Part shown: positions 56,027-64,000 of the stretch, piece by piece
Layout: each line of letters opens with the position of its first letter
How positions within the stretch are numbered: position 1 is the stretch's first letter
NCBI GenBank assembly: GCA_024278855.1
Contig: JAJRSJ010000038.1
Span: forward strand, 1 to 64,000
Length of the DNA stretch: 64,000 bases
From: Alphaproteobacteria bacterium
GTDB taxonomy: Bacteria > Pseudomonadota > Alphaproteobacteria > Caulobacterales > Maricaulaceae
Reading direction: 5' to 3'
The notes under the pieces: model-generated
What the model was told of the DNA's origin: nothing
Seen by the model: only the letters and a program-made list of their open reading frames with translations
The model's database searches: none
Position numbers and translations under genes: made by a program

Positions 56027-56263
56027 CTAAGCTTTTACAGCTGCGCGCCCGGTGTTTGTAAGGCGGCAAACTAACCATTCCGGTTTTAGGGGATTGGCAA
56101 ACCATTTCTCCGCATAGCCTTTTTCAAGACATGCTTTAATAGTCCTGCGGCTAATTTCTCCGCCATTACCGTCAAATAATGGTAATTTACCGCCGGGCTG
56201 GTTCAGCCCCAAACGCAAATATGACTGTTCCGTTGCGCTGATGCGCAGCTTAGCTTTGGCCAT
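56027..56263 (-). CDS. Small conserved-looking protein of unknown function
   Basis: A 78-residue protein with a G-rich ribosome site (AGGGGGG) ahead of ATG 56263. It reads as a compact mixed alpha/beta domain (SRRTIKACLEKGYAEKWF and PEWLVCRLTNTGRAAV), which resembles small winged-helix folds, but I see no diagnostic motif. It converges with the 46-residue gene, 3 bp away. Its function is unknown. Confidence 0.6.
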   Translation of the reverse strand: MAKAKLRISATEQSYLRLGLNQPGGKLPLFDGNGGEISRRTIKACLEKGYAEKWFANPLKPEWLVCRLTNTGRAAVKA

Positions 56264-56406
56264 AAGACCCCCCTATTCATTTCACCGCAGGGTGGTTAAA
56301 TACATTGTTTAACCTTTTCCCTTGCGCCACTATATAGTATAAATTCACAACTATTTCCTTAACGGGCGACATAAAGCGCAAAAGGCAAAATAATAAAGGG
56401 CAGACA

Positions 56407-58701
56407 GTGGTCGATAAAAAAATCAATATAACTAGCATTGAAGACGGAGAAACACCTAAGCAACCTGATTTGAGTGTTGATAGCCTTGATCTGGTAGATG
56501 TTATAAAACCTCAAACGGCGGCACACAACAATGCCCCCTCGCCTGATTTCGTTGACAAAGTTGATTTTGGCTGGATCAACCGGCTCGTAATTGGCGCAAG
56601 TTTAATCTGGCTTATCATTGTCAGTGCTTTGCTTTTTGGCGTGCTAGACATCATCAATGCTTGGCAAGCTTATTCACCGTTACAATGGGCCTCTATAGCT
56701 GCATTGGTTTTGGGGCCGATTTTACTCATTATTGTCACGGCATATGGTCTTAAGCAATTGGCGAAACTGTCAAGGCAAGCCCATATGCTCAACCGGGCCG
56801 CAGCCGCGCTCACCACCCCAGATAAAACCGTTATTGGCAAAAGTAAAATCATGGCAGAGGCCATTGCGGCGCAAATTGACCATGTTGACACCAAATTAGA
56901 CACGAGCCTTGCCCGCCTTGGCACTATGGATAAGGCGGTTCAAATCCAGGCGAATACCTTGCAAGCCGCCAATGAAGATGTGCGCGAAACCGTTGGCGCA
57001 ATCAACGACAGCGTTCAAGTTCAAAAACAAACCCTCCTTGATATGACTGAAACTTTGGACTTAAGCATGGTAAATCTGTCTAATACTTTAATCATGCATA
57101 CGGACAATCTTGCCAAGGCCGTACAAATCGCCGAACAAAAAATCAAAGAAGCCCGGATCAGCGTTGAGGGCGCCACCGCCAAGATCAATTCCGCCTCCGA
57201 CATCGTGCGCTCCAACACGGTACAAGCCGCCTCGACGCTCAGTGCCAGCCATGAGGACATCAAGAGCCTAGGGGATATTATTCGCCAGCGTTCAGAGGAA
57301 TTGGACACAGTTTACAAGAAACATGCCGGAGAGTTAACGGCGATGATTGAGCATTTGCGCGACGAGCAAACGTCTCTTGGTGCGAGCATGCAGGAGCGTT
57401 TAACTAAAATGCGTGATTTATCCTTGTCGGCGCAAGCTAGCGCAGAAAGCCTGACGGAAGCCTCGCGCTCGGGCAAGGAAACCATCGAAGCTTTGGCCGA
57501 GTCTGCATCGCTGGCCGATAGCGCCGTCAAAGCCCGGTTCGCAGAAATGCGCGATATGGTGCAATACTCAACTGAACACGCCCAAAGTATCAGCGATATG
57601 GCGGCCCAGCGTGTGCAGGACAGTCTTGAGCTGACCCGTAAGGAAATCACCCGTATTGAACGGGAAATGGCAGGGTTACAAAGCCGGATTGGTAATGAAC
57701 AACACAAATCCCTTGAAACACATAAAACACATGAAACACATGAAACACATAATTCGCCTAAGGCACATAAATCCCTGGAGCTTGTACCTGATGACAGCGA
57801 GATGCAGGCCGAACCACCTAACCAAAACAACCCAACAAAACCGAGAAAGCCAAGGCGGACACGCTTGAAGCTTAAACCCGTTGTTGAAATTGTGGAAGAT
57901 TTGCCAAGGGCTAATCTGTTGCCGACACACAGCGACCCTACCTCAAATACAAAGATTGATCTTGATGAAAAAATCAATCCAGAACTAGAAGAACGACCGC
58001 TACTGGAACTCGGCGGCGGCCTGATTGACCCGGATGTATTGCGGCAGAACATTGAAAAGATCCCGCCTGACCCACAAGCACCAGTGCGACAAGCATCAGT
58101 GCCACAAATACCAGATCCACAAATTAAAGAGCAAACTACACCACATCCAGACGAAGCAACAATCCGCCGCAGCGTGCCAATTGACGCAGGGCGTAAAACC
58201 AAATCTAAATCCGGCGGTTTTTTGCGTAATATTTTCAAATCAAAAAATCAAACAGATACGCCTTCTAGCCTTGATATTGTAACACCGCCAAACCGCACAC
58301 CAGGTGCCAAAAACTCGACCAGAAACCCCGCCAGAAACCCAGATGATGCGGCAGGTGAAGACGAGGATATTTTGGCCGATTTGGCGCAATTGGGATTATC
58401 CGTAAATGCGGTTGTCGATGATGGCTGCATCATTGAAGCAAGCAATGCGCGGGCAACACAAGGTCACGAGGCCATGAGCAAATGCGTAGCTATGCGGCTT
58501 AAAAACCCGGTAGAGCATCTGGTCAGATCATTGGCCGTCAATGATGAGCTGAGTGATAAAGCTATCAATTTTGCCACCCGTTTTAACCAATCCGTAGAAG
58601 CATTGGCACAAAACCGAGAGGCCGTTCGGACAAAGTTGGAAAGCGAAACCGGACGCGCCTATCTTCTTTGCGACGCGGCGTTGAATTATGGACGCGGGTA
58701 A
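56407..58701 (+). CDS. TipN-like membrane coiled-coil protein
   Basis: A 764-residue protein with two transmembrane helices (58-80 and 94-115) and a long predicted coiled coil (about 150-440, heptad-rich, ADKAVQIQAN style). A low-complexity part follows with a His/Thr/Glu repeat (HKTHETHETHN) and Pro/Gln-rich linkers, then a compact C-terminal domain (about 660-764; GRAYLLCDAAL). Two N-terminal helices plus a large coiled coil is the layout of the polarity marker TipN of Caulobacter. That match is by architecture only. The start is GTG 56407 behind AAAGGG. The length is below the ~880 aa I recall for Caulobacter TipN. Confidence 0.65.
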   Translation: MVDKKINITSIEDGETPKQPDLSVDSLDLVDVIKPQTAAHNNAPSPDFVDKVDFGWINRLVIGASLIWLIIVSALLFGVLDIINAWQAYSPLQWASIAALVLGPILLIIVTAYGLKQLAKLSRQAHMLNRAAAALTTPDKTVIGKSKIMAEAIAAQIDHVDTKLDTSLARLGTMDKAVQIQANTLQAANEDVRETVGAINDSVQVQKQTLLDMTETLDLSMVNLSNTLIMHTDNLAKAVQIAEQKIKEARISVEGATAKINSASDIVRSNTVQAASTLSASHEDIKSLGDIIRQRSEELDTVYKKHAGELTAMIEHLRDEQTSLGASMQERLTKMRDLSLSAQASAESLTEASRSGKETIEALAESASLADSAVKARFAEMRDMVQYSTEHAQSISDMAAQRVQDSLELTRKEITRIEREMAGLQSRIGNEQHKSLETHKTHETHETHNSPKAHKSLELVPDDSEMQAEPPNQNNPTKPRKPRRTRLKLKPVVEIVEDLPRANLLPTHSDPTSNTKIDLDEKINPELEERPLLELGGGLIDPDVLRQNIEKIPPDPQAPVRQASVPQIPDPQIKEQTTPHPDEATIRRSVPIDAGRKTKSKSGGFLRNIFKSKNQTDTPSSLDIVTPPNRTPGAKNSTRNPARNPDDAAGEDEDILADLAQLGLSVNAVVDDGCIIEASNARATQGHEAMSKCVAMRLKNPVEHLVRSLAVNDELSDKAINFATRFNQSVEALAQNREAVRTKLESETGRAYLLCDAALNYGRG
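57715..57750. repeat. 9-bp tandem repeat in the TipN-like gene
   Basis: Four copies of [G/A]AAACACAT (57715-57723, 57724-57732, 57733-57741, 57742-57750) encode ETH/KTH units. A 9-bp in-frame unit can vary without breaking the gene. Confidence 0.7.
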
Positions 58702-58735
58702 ATCAAATTTTTGAGTGTCAAATATTTGTGATTAA

Positions 58736-58997
58736 GGTCAGGCCCAATTAAATACATCAATTCTGCTCTTGTTATGTGTTTTCTGAGCAGGCGTAAGACC
58801 GCAGGACGTGCCGCTCACATCCAAGGGCTTGCAACGCACTCAGGAAACACATAACAAGAGCCCAAAGGGTTGGCCCTATCCGCCCTTGGCGCTACGAAAA
58901 CCTGTCTGGAGTTAGCTATGGCTAGTCCTGCGACAGGTTTCCTTGCTCCAAGAACGGATAGAGCCAACAGAATTGATGTATTTAATTGGGCCTGACC
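58736..58997. repeat. 262-bp nested inverted-repeat element (MITE/REP-like)
   Basis: The ends are 30-bp perfect inverted repeats (58736-58765 and 58968-58997; terminal GGTCAGGCCC / GGGCCTGACC). Inside are two arms. Arm A pairs 58765-58787 with 58839-58861 (23 bp, one G-T wobble). Arm B pairs 58869-58882 with 58955-58968 (one mismatch), then 58885-58889 with 58948-58952, then 58898-58906 with 58932-58940 (9 bp perfect). No long ORF fits inside. A multibranched structure with GGTCAG-type ends resembles non-autonomous elements moved by IS200/RAYT-type Y1 transposases. It lies between the TipN-like gene and cysK, and 58702-59065 holds nothing else recognisable apart from the cysK leader. Confidence 0.75.
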
Positions 58998-59065
58998 CTA
59001 GTTCTAAAACCACTTGAAGGTTAGGCTTGGAAACTCTAGGCGTGAAAGCAAGGAGAATTGCTAGA

Positions 59066-60061
59066 ATGACGGCCCAAAACATAATCGACCTGATTGGCAA
59101 TACGCCGCTTATTCGCTTAAACGCAGCATCCGAGATTACGGGTTGTGAGATTTTAGGCAAAGCCGAATTTCTCAACCCCGGCCAGTCTGTCAAAGACAGG
59201 GCCGCCCTGTATATTATCCGGGCGGCTGAAGCTGCAGGCACGTTAAAGCCCGGCGGTACAGTCGTAGAGGGTACGGCGGGCAATACCGGTATCGGACTGG
59301 CTATGGTGTGTTCGGCCTTGGGGTATACGTGTAAAATCGTCATTCCGCGCACCCAGTCCAAAGAAAAAAAAGATGCCATCCGCCTCATGGGAGCGGAATT
59401 GATTGAAGTGGACGCTGTGCCCTATTCCGACCCGGGCAATTACGTGCATTATTCCGAGCGTCTGGCCAAAGAAATCGGGGCGGTATGGGCCAATCAATTT
59501 GATAATACGGCCAATAGAGACGCCCATATTCGCGGCACAGCTAAGGAAATATTCGCACAAACGGGCGGTAAAGTTGACGGGTTTATATGCTCGGTTGGCT
59601 CCGGAGGGACATTGGGCGGTGTATCGCTTGGCCTAAAAAGCAAAAACCCAAATATTCAAATCGGTATTGCCGATCCGGGCGGCTCGAAGCTGTATTCTTA
59701 TTACCAAGACGGTGTCCTTAAATCCGAAGGTGGTTCCGTGACCGAAGGCATTGGCCAAGGCCGCATTACCGCTAATCTTGAGGGCATATGTGTGGACCGG
59801 GCTTACCGGGTAAAGGATGCCGAGGCGCTGAAAATACTGTTCGGGTTGACGCAAAACGAAGGCATGTGCTTGGGCGGGTCATCTGGTATCAATATTGCCG
59901 GGGCCATTGCTATGGCCAAAGCTATGGCCAAGGAAAAAGGGCCGGGCCAAACAATCGTTACCATGTTGTGCGATTATGGGGCGCGCTACCAGTCCAAGCT
60001 TTATAACCCGGCGTTCTTACGCGAGAAAAACCTGCCGATACCGCCGTGGATGTCCGCATGA
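59066..60061 (+). CDS. cysK: Cysteine synthase
   Basis: This is a PLP enzyme that makes cysteine from O-acetylserine and sulfide. K43 in PGQSVKDRAAL is the PLP lysine, and GTAGNTGIGLA and SVGSGGTLGGVS are the PLP-phosphate and substrate loops. The length is 331 aa. I choose ATG 59066 with AAGGAG ten bases before it. The TTG at 59027 is not needed for the conserved NIIDLIGNTPLIRL start. It overlaps metC by 4 bp (ATGA). Confidence 0.94.
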   Translation: MTAQNIIDLIGNTPLIRLNAASEITGCEILGKAEFLNPGQSVKDRAALYIIRAAEAAGTLKPGGTVVEGTAGNTGIGLAMVCSALGYTCKIVIPRTQSKEKKDAIRLMGAELIEVDAVPYSDPGNYVHYSERLAKEIGAVWANQFDNTANRDAHIRGTAKEIFAQTGGKVDGFICSVGSGGTLGGVSLGLKSKNPNIQIGIADPGGSKLYSYYQDGVLKSEGGSVTEGIGQGRITANLEGICVDRAYRVKDAEALKILFGLTQNEGMCLGGSSGINIAGAIAMAKAMAKEKGPGQTIVTMLCDYGARYQSKLYNPAFLREKNLPIPPWMSA

Positions 60062-61197
60062 AAAAATCAACCAAATTCGCCCATATTGGTCGCCCGCCCA
60101 TTAAAGCTGGGGCCGGTGTCAATCCGTCCGTTATGCGTGCTTCGACGCTCTTGTTCGACAAAGCCGATGATCTTTATAACGGCAAGCACCGTATCTATGG
60201 CCGCCACGGTTCGCCCGTACATGATGCGCTTAGCCAAGCGTTTTGCGCACTGGAGAACGGAGCTGGTTGCACCTTGACCCCGAGCGGTCTGTCGGCCAAC
60301 ACATTATCCGTATTGGCCAATGTCATGACAGGCGACCATATTTTGGTGTCCGATAGTAGTTACGGCCCGGTGCGGCATTTTTGCGATACTGTATTGGTGA
60401 AATTTGGCGTGGAAACCGAATATTATCCGCCGGATATTGGCGAGGGTATTGGGCGGCTTATTCGAAATAATACGTCTTGTATTTTACTGGAAAGTCCCGG
60501 CTCGCTCAGCCTAGAAATTCAAGATCTGCCGGCAATTGTCAAAGCGGCTGCGGCCCATGATATTACTACCATTGTCGACAATACATGGTCAGCCGGACTG
60601 GTTTACGCGCCTCTTGATTTAGGGGCCGACATATCTGTTCATGCCGCCACCAAGTATTTTGGCGGCCATAGTGATGTCTTGTTTGGCGCGGTCATATCGC
60701 GAACGAAGAAGCAGGCCAGAAAAGTCGAAAAAGTGGCTATTGCTTTGGGCAATTCCACATCTCCAGATGACGCCTATCAGATCTTGCGCGGATTTCGTAC
60801 TTTGGTGACACGCTGCGACCAGCAGGAACAAACCGCGCTAAGTTTGGCAAAATGGTTTGCAAAGCATGACAAGATTAAACGGGTCATCCACCCTGCCCTA
60901 AGCTCCCACCCCAACCACGACTTATGGCAGCGGGATTTTACCGGCTCAGCCTGTTTGTTCAGTATTGTATTAAAACCATGCTCGGAGCAGGACGTTTTAA
61001 AGCTACTCGATAATTTAAAACTATTTGCCAAAGGGTTTTCATTTGGCGGTTTTGAAAGCCTAGTCATTCACTGTGACCCGCAATTGACCCGTAACCATGA
61101 TCCCAAATTCGGCGGGCCATTGATCCGCATAGCCTGTGGTTTGGAGGATATAGAAGATATGAAAAACGATTGGGCGCAGGCTCTAAAAACCCTCTAA
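60058..61197 (+). CDS. metC: Cystathionine beta-lyase
   Basis: This is a PLP enzyme of the Cys/Met-metabolism family. K199 in SVHAATKYFGGHSDV binds PLP, with D174 in TIVDNTWSAG as the pyridine-nitrogen partner. YGRHGSPVHDAL supplies the conserved Tyr. Features such as DNTWSAGLVYAPLDLGADI fit the beta-lyase branch, which converts cystathionine to homocysteine. It is coupled to cysK, giving a cysteine-to-homocysteine operon. The length is 379 aa. Confidence 0.9.
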   Translation: MKKSTKFAHIGRPPIKAGAGVNPSVMRASTLLFDKADDLYNGKHRIYGRHGSPVHDALSQAFCALENGAGCTLTPSGLSANTLSVLANVMTGDHILVSDSSYGPVRHFCDTVLVKFGVETEYYPPDIGEGIGRLIRNNTSCILLESPGSLSLEIQDLPAIVKAAAAHDITTIVDNTWSAGLVYAPLDLGADISVHAATKYFGGHSDVLFGAVISRTKKQARKVEKVAIALGNSTSPDDAYQILRGFRTLVTRCDQQEQTALSLAKWFAKHDKIKRVIHPALSSHPNHDLWQRDFTGSACLFSIVLKPCSEQDVLKLLDNLKLFAKGFSFGGFESLVIHCDPQLTRNHDPKFGGPLIRIACGLEDIEDMKNDWAQALKTL

Positions 61198-61210
61198 AAC
61201 CCACAATAAA

Positions 61211-61287
<77 letters not shown>

Positions 61288-61359
61288 GTTTGCGAAGTTT
61301 ATATAGAACGGAGTTCTCGCGTCTACCCTTTAATGCGCCCTTTTTAATGGGTTTACTCT

Positions 61360-61665
61360 TTAATGAGTCCAGGGAAATTTCCGCTCAAACGCAAAATTTT
61401 CACTGTAGGAACGCCCAATAGGTTTATGCTGACTGCGCTCCAGAACTTTAAAAGCAATACTGTTGCTTTTGGCATAGCTAATTGCATCTTCTTTGCTGTC
61501 AAAGCTGAGTTTGACTTCCTGCATCATATCTGCACTCCCAGTCGTACCGGTCAGGGGATCAAGGGTGATTTTACCGTCACTGGGAAACTCCAACACCCAT
61601 TTTTCTTGTCTCTGTCCGCCAGATTGCAAAGCATCTGGTGCCGGACGCCGAATGATCGCATACAT
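61360..61665 (-). CDS. NADH:ubiquinone oxidoreductase NDUFS4-family accessory subunit
   Basis: A 101-residue protein of the ETC complex I NDUFS4/AQDQ family, an accessory subunit of respiratory complex I in alphaproteobacteria and mitochondria. The pattern YAIIRRPAPDALQSGGQRQE-KWVLEF and the later IDPLTG-like LDPLTGTTGSADMM match the family. SFDSKEDAISYAKSNSIAFKV and the terminal NFAFERKFPWTH also fit. The ribosome site is AAAGGTG. It stands apart from the nuo operon, as is usual. Confidence 0.9.
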   Translation of the reverse strand: MYAIIRRPAPDALQSGGQRQEKWVLEFPSDGKITLDPLTGTTGSADMMQEVKLSFDSKEDAISYAKSNSIAFKVLERSQHKPIGRSYSENFAFERKFPWTH

Positions 61666-61749
61666 ATATTCACCTTTGTTAAAGCCTGAATAGACCTACA
61701 CCCAAATGCTGGGTGAGTAAATTCTAAATATTGTTATGAAAGGCTCTGT

Positions 61750-63753
61750 TCAGCATTTTTTTACATTGAGACCGCTTTTCTCTTGTTGTTGCTCAGCAGT
61801 GGCAAAATGCGGTTGAGGTGAGTTTTGTTGCGGCGAATGAGGAGGATGTGAAGGATTAAGGCGTGCAGGATGTTGCCCGATGTTTTGCCCGCCGTGCATT
61901 TGAGCTTGGGCTTGGGCTTGGGCTTGGGCTTGGGCTTGGGCTTGGGCTTGAGACTGAGTCTGGGCTTGAGTTTGGCGAACAGGTTGGTTTAAATTCGCTT
62001 GCTGATGTGATGTTTGTAAAACAGGAGAGGCCCTTTGGGGTTCTACCTTTGTGCGTGTTCGCCAGCTCTCGAACACACCCGCCATGAATTCCGGTGAAAC
62101 ATCACCTTCGTTCCACAATTGGGTAAATTCGGCGCTAGAGCTGTGTGGTCGGCGTTCTTCGGCCAAGTTGTCTAGCACCACCCGCATAGGTAAATTTACG
62201 CTTTCCCCAAACACCATAGTTTCTGCCGTACCTAAGGAAGGGAGAAACGATAATAAATCCGCAGCACCGTCCGGAATAGCGGCGCGGACAAAGTTTTGGT
62301 CGCGTGCATTTCCCAGACGCATTGAAAAAATTGTACTGCACTGGGAGAGTGTTGACGGTTCAAGCTCCGATGGCCGTTGAGATATAATGGCAAGGGATAC
62401 ACCGTATTTACGGCCCTCCTTGGCAATGCGCGAAATAGACCGCCTTGTGGCGGCAAACCCTAGTGATTTATCCGCCGGAATATATCTATGGGCTTCCTCG
62501 CACACCAACAAAATAGGAATTTTTCTCTGACTCCACATGGCAAGTTCAAATGCGAGACGGCTAACTACCGACACGACAATATTCATGGTCCCGGAAGGAA
62601 TACCGGAAAAATCAAGAATACACATTGGTTTACCCGCTACCGGTATGCGAAATATGGTTCCGGTAATATCTTGAATAGAGCGCGGTGCGGCTTGGTTTCT
62701 AAAAATAAACTGATAACGCGGGTCAGCCATCAGGCTGTTAACCCGGCGTTTTAAGCGCTTATAGGGGCCAATATTGCCGGAATTTTCCAACCTGCCCATA
62801 TAAAAGTCCAATAATTTAATCACATCTTGCATTTTGTAGGGAACTGGCGAATCCAGTGATATATGTGCGGCAGCGCGGTGCAATTCCTGTTCAAGGTTTT
62901 CCATTTTAGCATGGGGGCTACTTAAACCACCGGACTGCCTTGAGCGGTCATAAAGTTGTTTCGCCTTGAGAATGACATCATTTAAAACTTCTATTTCTTC
63001 GCGTTTATGATCCAAAATTTCCGAGGTCAAAAGCTCAGCCGTTTCTTCAAAGTCAAATAGCCATATGGGCAGGTCAAATTCTTTAGGCCCGATCACACTG
63101 GCAAGATTTCCGAAACTTTTGCTGTATTCATTATGTGGGTCAAACAAGACCATATGGGCATTTGGGTTCTCGTCCAAAATTGCCTGTAATACCAGTGCAA
63201 CCGTACAGGATTTACCCGAACCGGTTGAGCCGATAATGGCGAAATGTTTTGATAACAAATCATTGGGTTTTACGCGCGCCACAATATTATCATCCTGTTG
63301 CATACGCCCGACGGCAATGCTCGGCGAGTTCCCGGTTGAAAAAATCAATTCAAGTTCATTGGTTTTCATGGTTAGTGCAGGTTGGTTAAGCACAGGAAAC
63401 GTCCGCACCCCTCTAAAAAACTTGGTTTCGCGGGTGGTTTTATTGGTTGATATTTCGCCGAGAATGCTGAGATGGGCAATACAGCCATCACTCATGCCCT
63501 CGTCGTCAGCCGCCCCCACCTTCAAATTTGACACCATAGCCACAACCAAAGAGCTATTTGTCACAATTTTCAAAACCGTACCAAGCTCTAGCAAATGCAA
63601 TTGGTTATTGCTGATGATGGTTTTGTTGACCGCGATAATAACTTGGGACGATCCAACCGACATGATCCGCCCAACCTCCACATGTTTCAGCGCTAGCTTG
63701 GCCGTAATAACAGGCTTAGGCTTTCTATCAGTATATTCATTTGAAGTCAGCAT
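61750..63753 (-). CDS. HerA/DUF87-type ATPase
   Basis: A 667-residue protein with an N-terminal HAS-barrel-like domain (about 20-160), Walker A GSTGSGKS at 175-182 and Walker B ILLVCEEAHRYIP near 417, then ARISQRPSEL-type sensor motifs (AIISQRPSELEPSTLSQC). This is the HerA-FtsK hexameric pump/helicase class. The last ~100 residues are Gln/Ala/Pro/His-rich, with an expandable Gln-Ala repeat. No NurA nuclease, SIR2 or Duf4297 partner gene is in view, so a role in DNA processing or defence cannot be assigned. It lies between two tRNA genes. Confidence 0.88.
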   Translation of the reverse strand: MLTSNEYTDRKPKPVITAKLALKHVEVGRIMSVGSSQVIIAVNKTIISNNQLHLLELGTVLKIVTNSSLVVAMVSNLKVGAADDEGMSDGCIAHLSILGEISTNKTTRETKFFRGVRTFPVLNQPALTMKTNELELIFSTGNSPSIAVGRMQQDDNIVARVKPNDLLSKHFAIIGSTGSGKSCTVALVLQAILDENPNAHMVLFDPHNEYSKSFGNLASVIGPKEFDLPIWLFDFEETAELLTSEILDHKREEIEVLNDVILKAKQLYDRSRQSGGLSSPHAKMENLEQELHRAAAHISLDSPVPYKMQDVIKLLDFYMGRLENSGNIGPYKRLKRRVNSLMADPRYQFIFRNQAAPRSIQDITGTIFRIPVAGKPMCILDFSGIPSGTMNIVVSVVSRLAFELAMWSQRKIPILLVCEEAHRYIPADKSLGFAATRRSISRIAKEGRKYGVSLAIISQRPSELEPSTLSQCSTIFSMRLGNARDQNFVRAAIPDGAADLLSFLPSLGTAETMVFGESVNLPMRVVLDNLAEERRPHSSSAEFTQLWNEGDVSPEFMAGVFESWRTRTKVEPQRASPVLQTSHQQANLNQPVRQTQAQTQSQAQAQAQAQAQAQAQAQMHGGQNIGQHPARLNPSHPPHSPQQNSPQPHFATAEQQQEKSGLNVKKC
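61904..61951. repeat. Hexanucleotide tandem repeat in the HerA-like gene
   Basis: Seven perfect GCTTGG units and one GCTTGA follow each other and code for a Gln-Ala string on the minus strand. Length changes in steps of 6 bp would keep the reading frame. Confidence 0.85.
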
Positions 63754-63889
63754 ATAGGGTTCCAGTCTCGAATCAGCTAAGTCATAGCCGCTACAGGGTT
63801 AGGAAATGCTTACTAAAGGGAATGTTTGGCGGTTATTGCGCCTATTCGCCTCAATACAGGCATATTTACCGCAAAAACAAAGAATAAAA

Positions 63890-63966
<77 letters not shown>

Positions 63967-64000
63967 ACGGGTTTTTACTGGTAAGATGGGTGCTTTATAC

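Noticed and set aside
57312..58238. 308-codon minus-strand frame in the TipN-like gene
   Set aside because: Its product is Ser/Cys/Arg-rich without known motifs and is antisense to a protein with membrane, coiled-coil and domain structure.
58736..58997. Integron attC site or group II intron reading of the nested repeat
   Set aside because: No integrase or intron-encoded protein is nearby, and the 30-bp perfect terminal repeats without R-box core sites fit a MITE-like element better.
58912..59388. 158-codon minus-strand frame across the palindromic element and cysK
   Set aside because: It is mostly antisense to the conserved PLP loops of cysteine synthase, and its start region lies within that gene.
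61904..61951. CRISPR-like array
   Set aside because: The units are contiguous hexanucleotides without spacers and lie in a coding frame.

Overview
The window looks like chromosomal DNA of a Gram-negative alphaproteobacterium of moderate GC content. It is most likely a marine or prosthecate-type relative of the Caulobacterales/Hyphomonadaceae. That placement is an inference from gene families, not from a search. The supporting features are the SPOR-nagZ-scpA-scpB run next to dgt and a divergent erpA, an NDUFS4-type complex I subunit, a guaB-rsmB-guaA operon, a TipN-like polar coiled-coil protein, and many TonB-dependent receptors and exported hydrolases. Most of the window is housekeeping DNA. 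I see no prophage, no CRISPR array, no transposase and no rRNA.

Layout. 1-4.7 kb: a tightly overlapping operon of a D,D-carboxypeptidase, thymidylate kinase, DNA polymerase III delta-prime, a TatD nuclease and a PhnP-like hydrolase. 4.8-10.0 kb: an ABC exporter, a membrane-anchored amidohydrolase with a CIA30-like tail, and a DesK/DesR-type two-component system, with overlapping or nearly touching genes. 10.1-14.5 kb: an exported C39-like peptidase, then an aldehyde dehydrogenase divergent from a TonB-dependent receptor, with a palindrome between them. 14.5-18.2 kb: a large putative outer-membrane protein and a small exported partner, both of unknown function. 18.3-22.7 kb: the GMP synthesis operon guaB-rsmB-guaA on the minus strand. 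22.8-26.3 kb: thrC, a P-loop kinase-like gene and tatABC.

26.3-38.5 kb is a scavenging region. It holds a DUF485/ActP-type sodium:solute symporter pair, two lipoprotein amidases, a TonB-dependent receptor, a DEAD-box RNA helicase, and a tandem of exported amidohydrolases in which one copy has lost its metal ligands. 38.6-43.9 kb: an autotransporter and parE. 44.0-49.7 kb: scpB, scpA, nagZ, a SPOR protein and dgt on the minus strand, then divergent erpA and a peroxiredoxin. 49.7-52.6 kb: an acyl-CoA ligase-like enzyme, an Hpt protein and an exported protein built on ten 10-residue Arg/His/Asp/Asn repeats. 52.7-58.7 kb: a CPBP protease overlapping a GT-C-like membrane protein, two small proteins and a TipN-like coiled-coil protein. 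58.7-59.0 kb: a 262-bp nested palindromic element. 59.1-64 kb: cysK-metC, tRNA-Arg(TCT), the NDUFS4-like subunit, a HerA-type ATPase and tRNA-Pro(TGG).

The least explained items are the nested inverted-repeat element (58736-58997), the stalk-domain/SdrD-like outer-membrane protein and its partner (14518-18161), the 10-residue-repeat exported protein (51818-52591), the tandem active/degenerate amidohydrolase pair (34128-36798), and a DEAD-box gene whose conserved Q-motif begins upstream of every standard start codon. No clearly new defence or mobile system is visible.
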